64,000 nucleotides of DNA. Origin: Muraenolepis orangiensis. Its lineage: Eukaryota; Chordata; Actinopteri; Gadiformes; Muraenolepididae. The DNA lies in NCBI GenBank assembly GCA_027704905.1, contig CM051019.1, positions 24,912,986 to 24,976,985 of the forward strand, given 5' to 3'. Below the pieces are notes generated by a model. That model ran no database searches, was not told where the DNA came from, and worked only from the letters and a program-made list of their open reading frames with translations. Positions 10,006 to 22,585 of this stretch are shown one piece after another. The translations under genes were made by a program, and so were the position numbers. The number at the start of each line of letters is the position of its first letter. Within the stretch, counting starts at the first letter, position 1.

Positions 10006-10506
10006 CATATCCACCCACTCACACAAATTCACCCGCTCACACTTATTCACCCACTCAGACACATTCACCCACTCACACGCGTTCCCCAACTCAAACCATC
10101 CACCCACTCACACGCATTCATCCACTCACACACATTCACCTACTCATACGCATCTACCCACTCACACTTATTCACCCACTCAGACACATTCACCCATTCA
10201 CACACATTCACCTACTCACATGCATTCTCGCACTCAACCGCATTCACCCACTCACACGCATTCACCTACTCACACGCATTCACACACTCACATGCATCCA
10301 CCCAATCACACGTATTTAAACACAAATAACCACTCACACGCATTCACCCACTCACACGCTTTCACCCACTCACACGCATTCACCCACTCTCACGCATTCA
10401 CCGACTCACATGCATTCACTCACTCACACCCATGCACCCAGTCACATGAATTCACCCACTCACACATATTCAACCACTGACACACATTCAACCACTCACA
10501 CACATC
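10006..10506 (+). repeat. 18-bp minisatellite, array 3
   Basis: The same unit as the other arrays. It abuts the 3' end of the RTE-like LINE at about 10510. Confidence 0.95.
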
Positions 10507-10518
10507 CACATCTCTCAT

Positions 10519-11149
10519 CTAGGTCGTCCACAGACGAGCCTGCTGCCGGAGCTTCCAATCTTTTCGGTCCTCCATACATCCGGCTAGCTCCCCGGAGCTC
10601 TCCACACCCGCATCCTTCCTCAGTATGTCCACATACGTCGGCGTGGGACGTCCTCTAAGTCGGTGCCCGTGTGTTGGCTCCCAGAGTACTAGTTTGCTAG
10701 CTGGGAGTTCTTGGTTTCTGTGGCAGTGACCTGCAAGCTTCATCCTTCTCGATGCTACTTTGTCACTTAGCCTTGGTAGCCCCCCGTACAGATGCTTGTT
10801 GGTAACATGCTCGTTCTGGGTAATGCTCAGTACAACACGCAGCATTCTGGTGTAGCACCCATCCAGAGACTTCTGTAGAGTGGGCTTCAGGGTCCAGGAT
10901 TCACAGCCATACAGGAGAACAGACTCCACGGTTGCCTGGAAGAAGCTCAGCCTGATATGTCGAGGGAGATTTGATTTCCACACACTTGTCATTCCATTTA
11001 GGGCCCTCCATGCCAGCGCTTTCCTTACCCTGAGGTCCTGTTCCGTTGAGTTGACCCAGGAACCCAGGTACTTAAAGTCGCTGACCTCTGTCAGCACATT
11101 GCCTCCTGCTGTCTTGAGAGATGTGTGGTCCAGGGGGATGTTGTAGGTG
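10519..11149 (-). pseudogene. LINE A C-terminal region
   Basis: About 200 codons after the RT fingers/palm: DFKYLGSWVNSTEQDLRVRK, SVLLYGCESWTLKPTLQKSL, then a His/Cys- and Arg-rich end with GRPTPTYVDILRKDAGVESS. FKYLG and YGCESWTL are typical of the thumb and C-terminal part of APE-type LINE proteins. It continues the RT that stops at about 14700. Confidence 0.8.
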
Positions 11150-11546
11150 ATTCAGATTCAGATTCAGATTCAGATTACTTTATTAATCCCGAGGGAAATT
11201 AAGGTGCAACAGTTGACACAGGGGGAATAAATGCACACACAAAAAATACTAATACCTAAGCTAAAAAAAACAAAACAACTAACTGAATAAAAATTGTATA
11301 AACAAAAATATATTTAAATGAAATCTAAATGTATTGATAAATGAAGATAAATTTACAGTATTATTACAGTAATACGTAGGTATATACAATACACAACAAT
11401 ACGTATAGTGCAAATTGGCAGAATAATATATTAATAAATAACTCAACTGAAAAGTGACATGTGTAAAGTGAAAAGTGAATTTGAAGAGTGATTTACAGTG
11501 CGTTGACCAAAAAATTATAATAAAAATAAAAATAAGTACGTTGGCC

Positions 11547-13283
11547 TCAGGTCACTGAGTCTCCACTGTCCCTCTCACGACCCGAGGTAGATGAGTTAAA
11601 GAGTCTAATGGCCACAGGAAGAAAGGACTTCCTATGGCGTTCTGTGGTGCACCTGGCTGGAATGAGTCTGTTGCTAAAGGTGCTTCTATATGAGGTCAGC
11701 ACCTGATGGAGAGGGTGAGAGTTGTTGTCAAGGATACTACGCAGCTTGCGCAGCATCCTTCTCTCAGACACCACCAACAAGGAGTCCAGCTGGACCCCCA
11801 GGACAGCGCCAGCCTTCCTGACAATCCTGCTGATCTTGTTGGCGTCTGCTGATCTCAACCTGCTTCCCCAGCACACGACACCGGAGAAGATGGCACTGGC
11901 TACCACCGACTGGTAGAACACATTCAGCATCTTGTTGCAAACGTTGAAGGACCGGAGCCTCCGCAGGAAGTAGAGACGGCTCTGGCCCTTCTTGTAAACA
12001 GCCTCAGAGTTCTTGGCCCAGACCAGTTTATTGTCCAGATGAACTCCCAGGTATTTATATTCCTGGACATCTTCAGCGGACACACCCTTGATGGAAATGG
12101 GTGTGGGTGTGGATTTCCTCCTGCGGAAGTCCACCACCATCTCCTTCGTCTTGTCAGTGTTGAGCTGCATATGGTTCAGTTCACACCACTCAACGAAGGA
12201 GTCCACGACGCCCCTGTACTCCTCATCGTTTCCCTCGCTGACACAACCAACAACTGCAGAGTCGTCCGAGAACTTCTGCAGATGGCAGGACACAGAGTTG
12301 TACTGGAAGTCTGAGGTGTAAAGGGTGAACAGGAATGGGGAAAGAACAGTTCCCTGTGGAGCACCAGTGCTGCTGACCACAGTGTCAGACACACAGTCCT
12401 GCAGTCTGACAAACTGTGGACGACCCGTCAAATAGTCAGTAATCCAGGACACCAGGGAAGAGTCCACCTTCATCGCCGTCAGCTTACTTCCCAGCAGGGC
12501 AGGCCGGATGGTGTTGAACGCACTGGAGAAGTCGAAAAACATGATTCTCACAGTGCTCCCGGGTCTGTCCAAGTGGGCGTAGGCACGATGAAGCAGGAAG
12601 ATGATGGCGTCCTCCACTCCCAGTTTCGGCTGGTAGGCAAACTGAAGAGGGTCCAGCGATGATCTGACCAGGGGCCGAAGAAGCGTCAGGACCAGCCTCT
12701 CAAAGGATTTCGCCACGTGGGACGTCAGCGCCACCGGTCTGTAGTCGTTTGAGGTGCTGGGACGTGCCTTCTTCGGAACCGGCACCAGGCAGGATGTCTT
12801 CCACAGCACAGGGACCCTCTCCAGTCTCATGCTCAGGTTGAAGATGTACTGCAGGACTCCACTCAGCTGGGCAGCACATGTTTTGAGGACCCTCGGGCTG
12901 ACGCCGTCAGGACCTGCAGCCTTGTCTGGATGGAGCCTGCACAGCACTTTCCTCACCTGCTCAGCTGTGAAGGTATGTGTGCCGTGTGTGGGGGCAGGAA
13001 GAGTCACTGTTGTGTTGATGGGGGAGGGGTGAGGTAGTGGTGGTGGGGGAGAGAGAACAGGTATGTTGATGCTGGAGAGGGACGGTGGGGGAGGGGGGAC
13101 AGCAGGGCTGGGGGGCTGGAGGGGAATGGTTGTAGAGGGGCTGGGGGAGGGGGGGTAGACCGGAGCCCACTCATTGAATCTATTGAAAAACAAATTCAAC
13201 TCGTTGGCCCGATCAGGACCCCCCCCTATTGTCTGGCTACCAGGTTGTTTGTAGCCAGTGATGCTCCTCATGCCACTCCACAC
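11547..13283 (-). CDS. LINE B reverse transcriptase ORF
   Basis: 578 codons. Motifs in order: a Pro-rich linker (about residues 40-105), HPDKAAGPDGVSPRVLKTCA, VPVPKKARPSTSNDYRPVAL (motif 0/1), MFFDFSSAFNTIRPALL (catalytic Asp), GAPQGTVLSPFLFTLYTSDF and KFSDDSAVVG. The active-site box reads FSDD rather than the usual FADD, and both Asp are kept. The C-terminus carries YKYLGVHLDNKLVW. It is open throughout. The start is artificial: the real protein begins in the endonuclease ORF and a one-base shift near 13270-13283 separates them. Confidence 0.85.
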   Translation of the reverse strand: MWSGMRSITGYKQPGSQTIGGGPDRANELNLFFNRFNEWAPVYPPSPSPSTTIPLQPPSPAVPPPPPSLSSINIPVLSPPPPLPHPSPINTTVTLPAPTHGTHTFTAEQVRKVLCRLHPDKAAGPDGVSPRVLKTCAAQLSGVLQYIFNLSMRLERVPVLWKTSCLVPVPKKARPSTSNDYRPVALTSHVAKSFERLVLTLLRPLVRSSLDPLQFAYQPKLGVEDAIIFLLHRAYAHLDRPGSTVRIMFFDFSSAFNTIRPALLGSKLTAMKVDSSLVSWITDYLTGRPQFVRLQDCVSDTVVSSTGAPQGTVLSPFLFTLYTSDFQYNSVSCHLQKFSDDSAVVGCVSEGNDEEYRGVVDSFVEWCELNHMQLNTDKTKEMVVDFRRRKSTPTPISIKGVSAEDVQEYKYLGVHLDNKLVWAKNSEAVYKKGQSRLYFLRRLRSFNVCNKMLNVFYQSVVASAIFSGVVCWGSRLRSADANKISRIVRKAGAVLGVQLDSLLVVSERRMLRKLRSILDNNSHPLHQVLTSYRSTFSNRLIPARCTTERHRKSFLPVAIRLFNSSTSGRERDSGDSVT

Positions 13284-14596
13284 TGCTGAAGTTTGTGCTC
13301 CAGCTTCCTCCTGTAGTTGTCTTTGCCCTGCTGGATCCTCTCCTTCAGCTCCCTCTGAACCCGCCTCATCTGCTCCCTATCCCCATCTCTGAAGGCCCTC
13401 TTCTTCTCATTGAGCAGGACCTTGATGTCTCGGGTGACCCATGGCTTGTTGTTGGGGAAACAGCGTACAGTCTCTATGGGAACAACATTATCCACACAGA
13501 AGTTGATGTACCCTGTTATACATTCCGTGAGATCATCAAGGTCCTCTCCATGCAAATCACAGAGGAAATCCCAGTCTGTTGACTCAAAGCAGCCCCGCAA
13601 GTCCTCATCGGCCTCCTGTGACCATCTCCTCACAGTCCTTGTGGTCACAGGCAGCCGCTGTACTAGAGGCCTATACAGGGGCTGGAGGTGGATGAGGTTG
13701 TGGTCTGACCTTCCAAGAGGAGGAAGGGCAGTGGCGCTGTATGCCTCCTTAACATTGGCATACAGCAGGTCCAGTGTCTTGTTTTCCCTGGTGGGACAGT
13801 CCACAAACTGCTTGAAGGTGGGCAGTGTTGCAGCCAGAGTCACGTGGTTGAAGTCCCCAGATATCGCGATGAATGTTTCAGGGTGCTGTGTCTGAAGTCT
13901 CGCGACGACGGAATGGGTGACGTCACACGCGAGCGCCGCGTTTGCCGACGGTGGAATGTAAACAATAACAAGAAGCAAATGGGAGAACTCACGCGGCAGA
14001 TAGTATGGCCGCAGACTCACGGCCAGCAGTTCAATGTCCGGGCTACACACACGTTCCTTCACAGTAACATGTCCAGGGTTACACCACTTGTTGTTAACGA
14101 GAATAGCAAGTCCCCCACCTTTCCTCTTGCCACTCTCTCGGTGCGTCCTGTCCGCCCGGACGGTTAGAAAGTCGTCCACGGTAACATTGGAGTCCGGGGT
14201 GTCCTCGTTGAGCCACGTCTCCGTGAAACAAAGCACGCTGCTCTCCCGGTACACCCGCTGGGTCATCACCAGGCCCGCTAGCTCGTCCATCTTATTCGCT
14301 AGCGACCTCACGTTCCCCATGGTGATGGAAGGGAGATATGGTTTATATCTCCGCTTCGTCTCCCGCTGTCTCTCCTGCTGTTTACGTCCAGCCTTGCATC
14401 CCCTGTACGTCCTCCTCAGCTCCCTGGGGAGGTCGGGGATGTCGGGCCTCTCCCGTAGCAGCGAGGTCTGTTGTAGCGACAACAGCTGACTCCGCGCGTA
14501 GACAATGGCTCCGCCGTAATGTTGAGCCACGACGGAGACGCGGTTCAGTAACAGTGTCCCCAGAATGAGAAACACGGCAAAAACTTCTCTAAACAT
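13268..14596 (-). CDS. LINE B APE endonuclease ORF with hydrophobic N-terminus
   Basis: 442 codons from an ATG at 14596. Residues 1-25 contain FAVFLILGTLLLNRVSVVA, which reads like a signal peptide or membrane anchor. An Arg/Lys-rich segment follows, then the APE domain: MGNVRSLANKMDELAGL, CFTETWLNEDTPDSNV, AISGDFNHVTLA and LPPLGRSDHNLIHL (catalytic Asn/Glu/Asp/His). It ends at 13268 by frameshift into the RT ORF. The same hydrophobic start is seen in LINE C. Confidence 0.85.
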   Translation of the reverse strand: MFREVFAVFLILGTLLLNRVSVVAQHYGGAIVYARSQLLSLQQTSLLRERPDIPDLPRELRRTYRGCKAGRKQQERQRETKRRYKPYLPSITMGNVRSLANKMDELAGLVMTQRVYRESSVLCFTETWLNEDTPDSNVTVDDFLTVRADRTHRESGKRKGGGLAILVNNKWCNPGHVTVKERVCSPDIELLAVSLRPYYLPREFSHLLLVIVYIPPSANAALACDVTHSVVARLQTQHPETFIAISGDFNHVTLAATLPTFKQFVDCPTRENKTLDLLYANVKEAYSATALPPLGRSDHNLIHLQPLYRPLVQRLPVTTRTVRRWSQEADEDLRGCFESTDWDFLCDLHGEDLDDLTECITGYINFCVDNVVPIETVRCFPNNKPWVTRDIKVLLNEKKRAFRDGDREQMRRVQRELKERIQQGKDNYRRKLEHKLQQCGVA

Positions 14597-14699
14597 AGCT
14601 GGCTGAGGGTTGCACAGCTACTTAACAAAAAACTATACTAAAAACAACAATAATATAAGAATAAATAACTAAAAAGTAAGAGGGGAGGGGGAGCAACTG

Positions 14700-15338
14700 T
14701 TGCTGGCTGCCGCTCGTAGCAGCGCCGGAAGTGACCTCAGTCTTCTTTGTGTTCAGTCTGAGGCCAACCCTGGAACATTCCTCCTCCACTCTGGCCAAGA
14801 GCTCCTGTGCCTTCTCCACACAATCAGACAACAGGCAGATGTCATCTGCGTAGTCCAGGTCTGCTAGGACTACAGCGGGGTTTCTTCTGGACTTCCGGGG
14901 TGTGATTGTGAAGCCAAGCTCCTGCTCCCGCCCAGCAATGGCTTTCCTAAGTGCGTAGTCAAGGGCTACAATGAAGAGAAAGGGGGCAAGAGTGTCCCCC
15001 TGCAACACCCCTGCTTGGATGTCGAACTCCTCAGTGTCGCCATCTGGGGTTACCACCTTGGCTCTTGTGTCCCTGTACATGGCATCTATGGCCCGGAGCA
15101 GGTTAGGAGGAACTCCATAAGCTTTAAGGATTTTTATCATCACGCCTCTGTGTATTGTGTCAAACGCCTTTTTGAAATCTATAAAGCACAGGACGGCCGT
15201 GAGGTTGTTCTTCTTCACCTCCTCGATGATCCTCCTTAAGGCCAGGATCTGGGCTACCGTGGTCCTTCCTTTCCTGAAGCCATTTTGGTTGTCCCTCAGG
15301 TGAGGGTCAATGGCTTCCCGAATCCGGTTTTGTATCAT
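14700..15338 (-). pseudogene. LINE A reverse transcriptase, catalytic half
   Basis: Motifs: DNQNGFRKGRTTVAQILALR, LCFIDFKKAFDTIHRGVMIK (catalytic Asp), GVLQGDTLAPFLFIVALDYA and DLDYADDICLLSDCVEKAQ (YADD active site). The frame runs into LINE B sequence just after RLNTKKTEV. A one-base shift at about 15335 separates it from the upstream half. Confidence 0.85.
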
Positions 15339-16354
15339 GCGTTATACATTTTCGCTATGACACAGGTCAGGCTAATACCGCGATAGTTTTCTGGCTTGGA
15401 CAGATCTCCTGATTTCGGCACCGGGATGATGTTGGAGAGGGACCATATCTCAGGCTTGATGTTTTCTATCAGGGCCTGGTTGCAGATCTCCAATATGATC
15501 GTATCAAGATCGCAGTTCTTCAGGACCTCTGGGGGGATGCCGTCTGGCCCAGCACTTTTCCCCTGCTTCAGGGTGGACTTCACTGCGGCGAACTCCACAG
15601 CTGTAAAGGGGCCATCGTCAATGTCGAGATTCTTGAGGACTGCAGGTATCTCCTCTTCAGCTCCCTCCACTGTTGGATGTGTGCCTAGGAGGTCCCGGAA
15701 GTGGGTGAGCCAGGAGGTCACTCTCTCCCCTGGGCTGCAGCCTGCCTGCTGTCCCTCCCTTGGCCTCTTACGCCCACTCATCTCATTTATGACCCTCCAT
15801 GACTCCTTATACTGCCGTTCGCCATGCACTGCCTCCACCTTCCTCACCTTCTCCATCAGCTCCTCCCCTTTTATCCTGTCGTAGGTGTTGAACAGTAGTT
15901 GCTTGGCCTCGTTCAACACCTCCCGATTCTCCCCGGTCCTCTCCCTCTCAAAGCTTCTACGCGCTTCCACCATCCGTGCCCGCACCCTTACAACCTCAGG
16001 GTGCCTGGATGTAGGGGAGGCTTTGAGTCTCCCCTTTGTTGGCACCCATCTCCTGGTAGCTTCCTCGTTAGCAGCTAGAAACTGCCCGTACTGCCGAGGC
16101 TCCTCAGCCAGCTGTAGCAAGCGCCCTCTCACGTCCGCTGTGTAGCTGGCTTGGAGGTCGGGGCTTCCTGCAAAGGCCTCCCAGTCGGGCCGGGGCCTCG
16201 GGGAATTCTTAGGCACCCTCAGGCTCAGACGCAGTCTCACAGAGACCACCCGGTGGTCGGAGCCTACAGAGTCGAACGTACTGTACGACTCTGCATTAAG
16301 GACAGACGATCTCCATTTCCTCCTTACCAGTATGTAGTCCAACTGACGCAGCAT
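15335..16354 (-). pseudogene. LINE A endonuclease end and N-terminal RT
   Basis: It begins with the end of the APE domain (QLDYILVRRKWRSS, VGSDHRVVSVRLRL, with catalytic SDH). A long linker follows, then the first RT motifs: KQGKSAGPDGIPPEVLKNCD and IIPVPKSGDLSKPENYRGIS. It is in the same frame as 16379-17167 but separated from it by a TAG at about 16378-16380. Confidence 0.85.
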
Positions 16355-16378
16355 ACCAGAAGCTCGGTCCTGGAACGT

Positions 16379-17167
16379 CTATCTCTTGCCCATCCGCTTA
16401 CGGAACAAGGTGTTGGCGGCCAGGAGCTCGTGTTCCATAAGCAGGGCGGATAGATATTCTCCGTTGCGGTTGGTGTTATTGTGGTATGTGAAGGGTGCGT
16501 CCTCTGGTCCGAGTCTTGCATTGAAGTCCCCCAGGATTACCAGGAAGTTGTGGGCTGGGACATGGTGGATGGCGGTTCTTAGTTCGTCGTAGAACTTCTC
16601 CACATCCTCTACTGGTGCTGCGTTGGTGGGAGAGTACACACTCATGACCGTTGTTACCGGGTTCCCCTCGAAGTCAGCGACGAGAAACCTGTCGGTGTGT
16701 TGCTGCACCCTCCGGAGAGCTCTTCGCGCTCGAGGGCTCACCATGAGCCCGACGCCACCGGTGGCTGCCTGGGCGTCGTTCCTCCACGCAGACGAGGTGA
16801 TGAACGAGCATCCCCCGACTTTGTGGTATAGGATTGGCTGGTCGGTGTGCACCCTCCTGTGCTCCTGCACCCCCAGGATCTCCACTCCCCTCTCCTCAAC
16901 ACAGTTTGCTAGCTCCTCCAGCCTTGCCTCCTCCCTGACTGTGTTTGCGTTGTAGGTTGCCATAATAAATGGCCTCCTACAACGCAAGAGTGCATTGGAC
17001 AGTGGGCTGGGATCAGGCTGAACCCTTCCTCTCCTGGGGTGGAGGGGGTTTGGGGTCCAGTCGTCATGGTGTCCTCCCGAGGGAGGACCAGCACCACCGT
17101 CCGCTGCCAGGCTCCTGCGGACTCCCGCCGCTGGAAGTATAGGATTACTAGTGATTGTACTCATCAT
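16379..17167 (-). pseudogene. LINE A APE endonuclease, N-terminal part
   Basis: 262 codons. After a Pro/Arg-rich N-terminus (about 65 residues) come MATYNANTVREEARLEELAN, EILGVQEHRRV (catalytic Glu), GGVGLMVSPRARRAL, TVMSVYSPTNAAP and LVILGDFNARLG (catalytic D-x-N). It ends at an in-frame TAG followed at once by the conserved continuation, so this is a nonsense mutation. Confidence 0.85.
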
Positions 17168-17727
17168 TTCTTTGGATGTTAAGCTCCATTGGCAAGCTTT
17201 ACAATGTGCAGGGTTAAGAACTGTGGGGCAAAACTCCTCACAGCACTACTTTGGCCGTTCCGGGCTTCAGCCTTCCGCCCTTGCTCCCCACCTCCAGATG
17301 GTGTACGGTGCGGAGCCAGGCGCAAGCAGCGCCTGTGGTTTGTGTTCAGGAGTGTCCATCTCCTAGGACCCTTTATTGTTCGGAGTGTCCATCTCCTAGA
17401 TCAGCAGTTCTCAAACTGTGGGAGGTACTGCAGGTGGTCCGTGGAAAAAAGCTGAATAAAATCCACTTTTTACAATCAAGGATTTTCAGAGACCACCTCA
17501 TATGTGACTTGCTCCATCGAATATATTTGAATAGTAATACATATAAAATCATTGCCAGTGTTATCAGTTGCAAGTGTGTATTTGTTGTAAGAATTACGAA
17601 AACAGCCTGTGTGTGAGGGGCAGTGCCGTGTGTGAGGGAGAGAAGCAGCGCTGTCTACTTATTTGCAATGACGTAGCTCAAGCATTTATGCAACTTGATT
17701 TGAAGCCTGTGTGTGTGAGGGGCAGCA

Positions 17728-18046
<319 letters not shown>

Positions 18047-18651
18047 GCCAGGAATAATGCCGAAGCGGTGTGCATACAAGATCCGTTTATTCGCCATGCT
18101 TGTATAATCAGAATATTGTTTGCATAAGTAGGCTATATTTTTCGTTTAATTTATTTAATACAGTACATTTCAGGAGAACTTTGGGAATTTAGTTTGTTTG
18201 TTATGAGTTTTAAATAGATTTTGAAAGTGGAGAGAGAGAGAGAGAGAGAATGTCACATTATATAATGTGTGCGTTTGTGTATTTTTTTGCGTTTGTGTGT
18301 ATTGTGTGTGTTTCCCGGGGAAAACACACACGAGAAACACCGGCTGTTGTTATGCCTGCTGCCTGTGACGTTAAGTTGCTCCGTTTTCCGCTTGTAATTA
18401 TTCCGTTACAAGCTTCAAAGTTGTATTTATCATCTGAATTTGCCGAAACAAGTTTAATATTCTGAAAGCCATGACTTTGTTTATTTGAAATCAGATGAAG
18501 ACAAACTCTCACGGACCCTGCCGTGTTACTTATGATTAATATAGGCCTTACATTCATAATTCCAGCCGGAGGGAGGGGGGGCTGCGCTGCGGAAGAGCAG
18601 AGTGCAAGTGAGAGCTCTCATCTTCCCACGTGTGCGTGCAAAACCACAAAC

Positions 18652-20292
18652 ATGGATCGGTGGCTAGCATCAGGTGGTCTGAAGAGAAAAGATGTTAACG
18701 TTAATGAAGATCATGAGAGTGAGTCGGAGGCATCTACAAGCCAGATTCCACGAAAAAAAACAAAGAAAGTGAAGATTAAGCGAAAATACAATGTGAAATA
18801 CTTAGAACTGGGATTTACATACACAGGCACCGAAGATGAGCCTTTGCCATTATATACATTTACATTTAGGGCATTTGGCAGACGCTTTTATCCAAAGCGA
18901 CTTACAAGGTGTACATTAGTTGAAGCAGACAATAGCATAACACTGAGGTACGCAAACATAAAAATAGAGCAGTTCACAAGTATTCATATTAACAAGATTA
19001 TCAAGACATTATGCGTTCTGTGCTACGAGACACTGGCTCACGAGAGCCTAAAACCAGCTAATCGTCGCCGTCACCTTGAGACAAAGCATGGAGAGTTGAA
19101 GTCCAAGCCAGTTGAGTTTTTTAAAAACAAGCTCCAAGAATTTCACAGTAGCAAGAACATCATGGAATCCACATCTACAGGTAGCAACAATGCTAAAGCA
19201 GTGGAAGTCTCATACAGATTGTCAAGAATTATCGCAAAAAATGGGAAAGCGCATACACTCGGTGAGGAGGTGGTGCTGCCATCAATTAAGGTGGCGGTGG
19301 GTGTTATGCTGGGTGAAAAGGCATGCAAGCAAATGGACTTGATTCCATTGTCAGACAGCACCGTACAGCGCAGAATTTAGGAAATGGCCAGCAATGTGAA
19401 TGACCAGCTAATAGCGCCGATAAAAGCCAGTCGATTTTTTGCACTACAGTTGGATGAATCAACTGACATAGCTAACCTTGCCAACCTGCTCTCATACGTA
19501 AGGTATGAACACAACGGAGAAATAGAGGAGGACTTTCTCTTTTGTAAATGTTTGCCAACACGCACAACTGCAGAGGCACTTTTTGACATGTTGAAGAGTT
19601 TCATAACGGAACATAGGATTGATTGGTCAAAATGCGTGGGCATTAGCACAGACGGGGCAGCAGCCATGTTAGGCCGACACAGTGGGCTTGTTAAACGTGT
19701 ACAAGCAGTGGCTCCACAAACTAAATCAATCCACTGCATCATCCACAGGGAGGCTATCGCAGCCCAAAAAATGCCTCCTGATCTCAAAACTGTTCTGGAT
19801 GAAGCAGTACGAACGGTCAATTTGATCAAGGCCCGTCCACTGAATGCCCGGTTGTTTGCCCTTTTATGCGATGAGATGGGCAGTGATCACCGGCAATTAC
19901 TTGTGCACACCGAGGTCCGGTGGCTATCGAGAGGAAAGGTGCTCGCGTGGCTCTACGAGTTGCGCGATGAAGTGAGAATGTTTTTACTTGACTCAAAATT
20001 TGAACTTTCAGATCGCTTCAGTGGTGCCCCGTGGCTTGCCAAGTTGGCATACCTAGCAGATATTTGTGAGCATTTGAATGGACTCAATCGGAGTCTTCAG
20101 GGGAAGTCAGTGATACTTTTTCACGTGCAAGACAAAGTTGAAGCTACAATCAAGAAGATGGAGATGTGGGCCAGGCGCTTGGAGCAGTCAAACTATGACT
20201 CGTTTGCAAACCTATCCGATTTTTTGGACGCGGAAATGCAGCTTCCAAATAATGTGAAAAATGATGTAAGGGAGCACTTGCACAGTTTGTAA
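18652..20292 (+). pseudogene. hAT transposase pseudogene (BED-finger type)
   Basis: ATG at 18652 gives MDRWLASGGLKRK, a start typical of ZBED/SCAND3-like fish hAT proteins, then a basic segment. The BED finger follows as LCVLCYETLAHES ... RRHLETKHGEL (C-x2-C ... H-x4-H). The catalytic RNase H-like part has FALQLDESTDIANLANLLSY, GISTDGAAAMLGRHSGLVKR and EVRWLSRGKVLAWLYELRDE. Lesions: an inserted repeat just before the first finger Cys (18854-19006, in frame), a TAG at 19378-19380 and a TAA at 20290-20292. Homologous text continues to about 20358 (PDTTANWIRNPF) and then stops, so the hAT dimerisation end is lost. Only the two stops and the truncation break the reading. Confidence 0.85.
18854..19006 (+). 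mobile_element. Short interspersed repeat inserted in frame in the hAT transposase
   Basis: The text tacatttacatttagggcat and gcagacgcttttatccaaag belongs to a common fish short repeat. It is flanked by cattat (18848-18853 and 19007-19012), a likely target duplication. Insert plus one duplication is 159 bp, 53 codons, so the frame stayed open. Confidence 0.75.
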
Positions 20293-20360
20293 ACACAGCT
20301 ACGGATGTACTTCCCTATCCCTGACACAACTGCGAACTGGATCAGAAATCCATTTGTGGT

Positions 20361-21886
<1,526 letters not shown>

Positions 21887-21889
<3 letters not shown>

Positions 21890-22245
21890 AGAATGGAATT
21901 GAGAAAGACAACCTCCTGCTCCCTCTCCTGTTTGGATTTTTGTTTTTGTGTGACAATAATATATGAATACAATAACCTCGGGCGTTCAGCGTTGGAATCA
22001 CACTCAATCAGTGGCCTAACCAGCCGGGGGAATATATACGGATGCAGTTATGCAAGTGTGTTTAAGTACGACGGAGCGTGAGAGTGATGGATAACCAGGA
22101 CTAATAATAGATAGCTTCGATTGTCTTGTATACACACGCGATGTGACACTAGAACTAAATAATAATAATGCCGGCTTTTATATAGCGCTTTTATCCAAAG
22201 CGCTTTGCATCACCCATTCATACACCGACGGCGGAGTCAGCCATC
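21887..22245. other. Non-coding stretch with a fish repeat tail
   Basis: 22165-22245 (ttatatagcgcttttatccaaagcgctttgcatcacccattc) is a common dispersed fish repeat end that leads directly into the 16-bp minisatellite. No gene is seen. Confidence 0.6.
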
Positions 22246-22585
22246 AAGGAGACAGCCTTGCATGGCTGACTCCTTGCATGGCTGTCTCCTTGCATGGCTG
22301 ACTCCTTGCATGGCTGACTCCTTGCATGGCTGACTCCTTGCATGGCTGACTCCTTGCATGGCTAACTCCTTGCATGGCTGACACCTTGCATGGCTGACTC
22401 CTTGCATGGCTAACTCCTTGCATGGCTGACTCCTTGCATGGCTGACTCCTTGCATGGCTAAATCCTTGCATGGCTGACTCCTTGCATGGCTGACTCCTTG
22501 CATGGCTGTCTCCTTGCATGGCTGTCTCCTTGCATGGCTGACTCCTTGCATGGCTGACTCCTTGCATGGCTGACTCCTTGCAAAG
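22246..22585. repeat. 16-bp minisatellite (tccttgcatggctgac), about 21 copies
   Basis: Unit of 16 bp with point variants (taac, tgtc, taaa, tgaca). The unit is not a multiple of three and has no stop on the minus strand, so the same peptide series reads through all three minus frames. It probably grew from the genomic repeat at 22165-22245, which normally continues with gccatgcaagg. Confidence 0.95.

Larger units (their letters stand above)
11150..14700 (-). mobile_element. LINE B: nearly full-length CR1/Rex1/L2-type LINE inserted in LINE A
   Basis: The 3' end (minus strand) is ...ttaatttccctcgggattaa taaagt and then (ctgaat)n at 11150-11175. The 5' part reaches about 14700. It holds an endonuclease ORF and an RT ORF. 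The target duplication is at most 3-4 bp (tga/gtga on both sides). The same 3' tail is found alone at 26046-26098 and 39370-39423, so the family has moved several times in this region. The LINE A frame resumes exactly on the far side. Confidence 0.85.
10511..17400 (-). mobile_element. LINE A: RTE-like non-LTR retrotransposon, split by LINE B
   Basis: An APE endonuclease (16379-17167), RT (14700-16354) and C-terminal region (10519-11149) lie in order on the minus strand, with LINE B (11150-14700) between RT and C-terminus. The coding frame ends about 9 bp before the element joins the minisatellite, so there is almost no 3' UTR. That is a known trait of the RTE clade and the main reason for the suggestion. 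17168-17400 is probably 5' UTR, with a direct repeat ggagtgtccatctcctag (about 17353 and 17382). It is dead: there is a TAG between endonuclease and RT, a frameshift inside RT, and the insertion. Confidence 0.8.
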
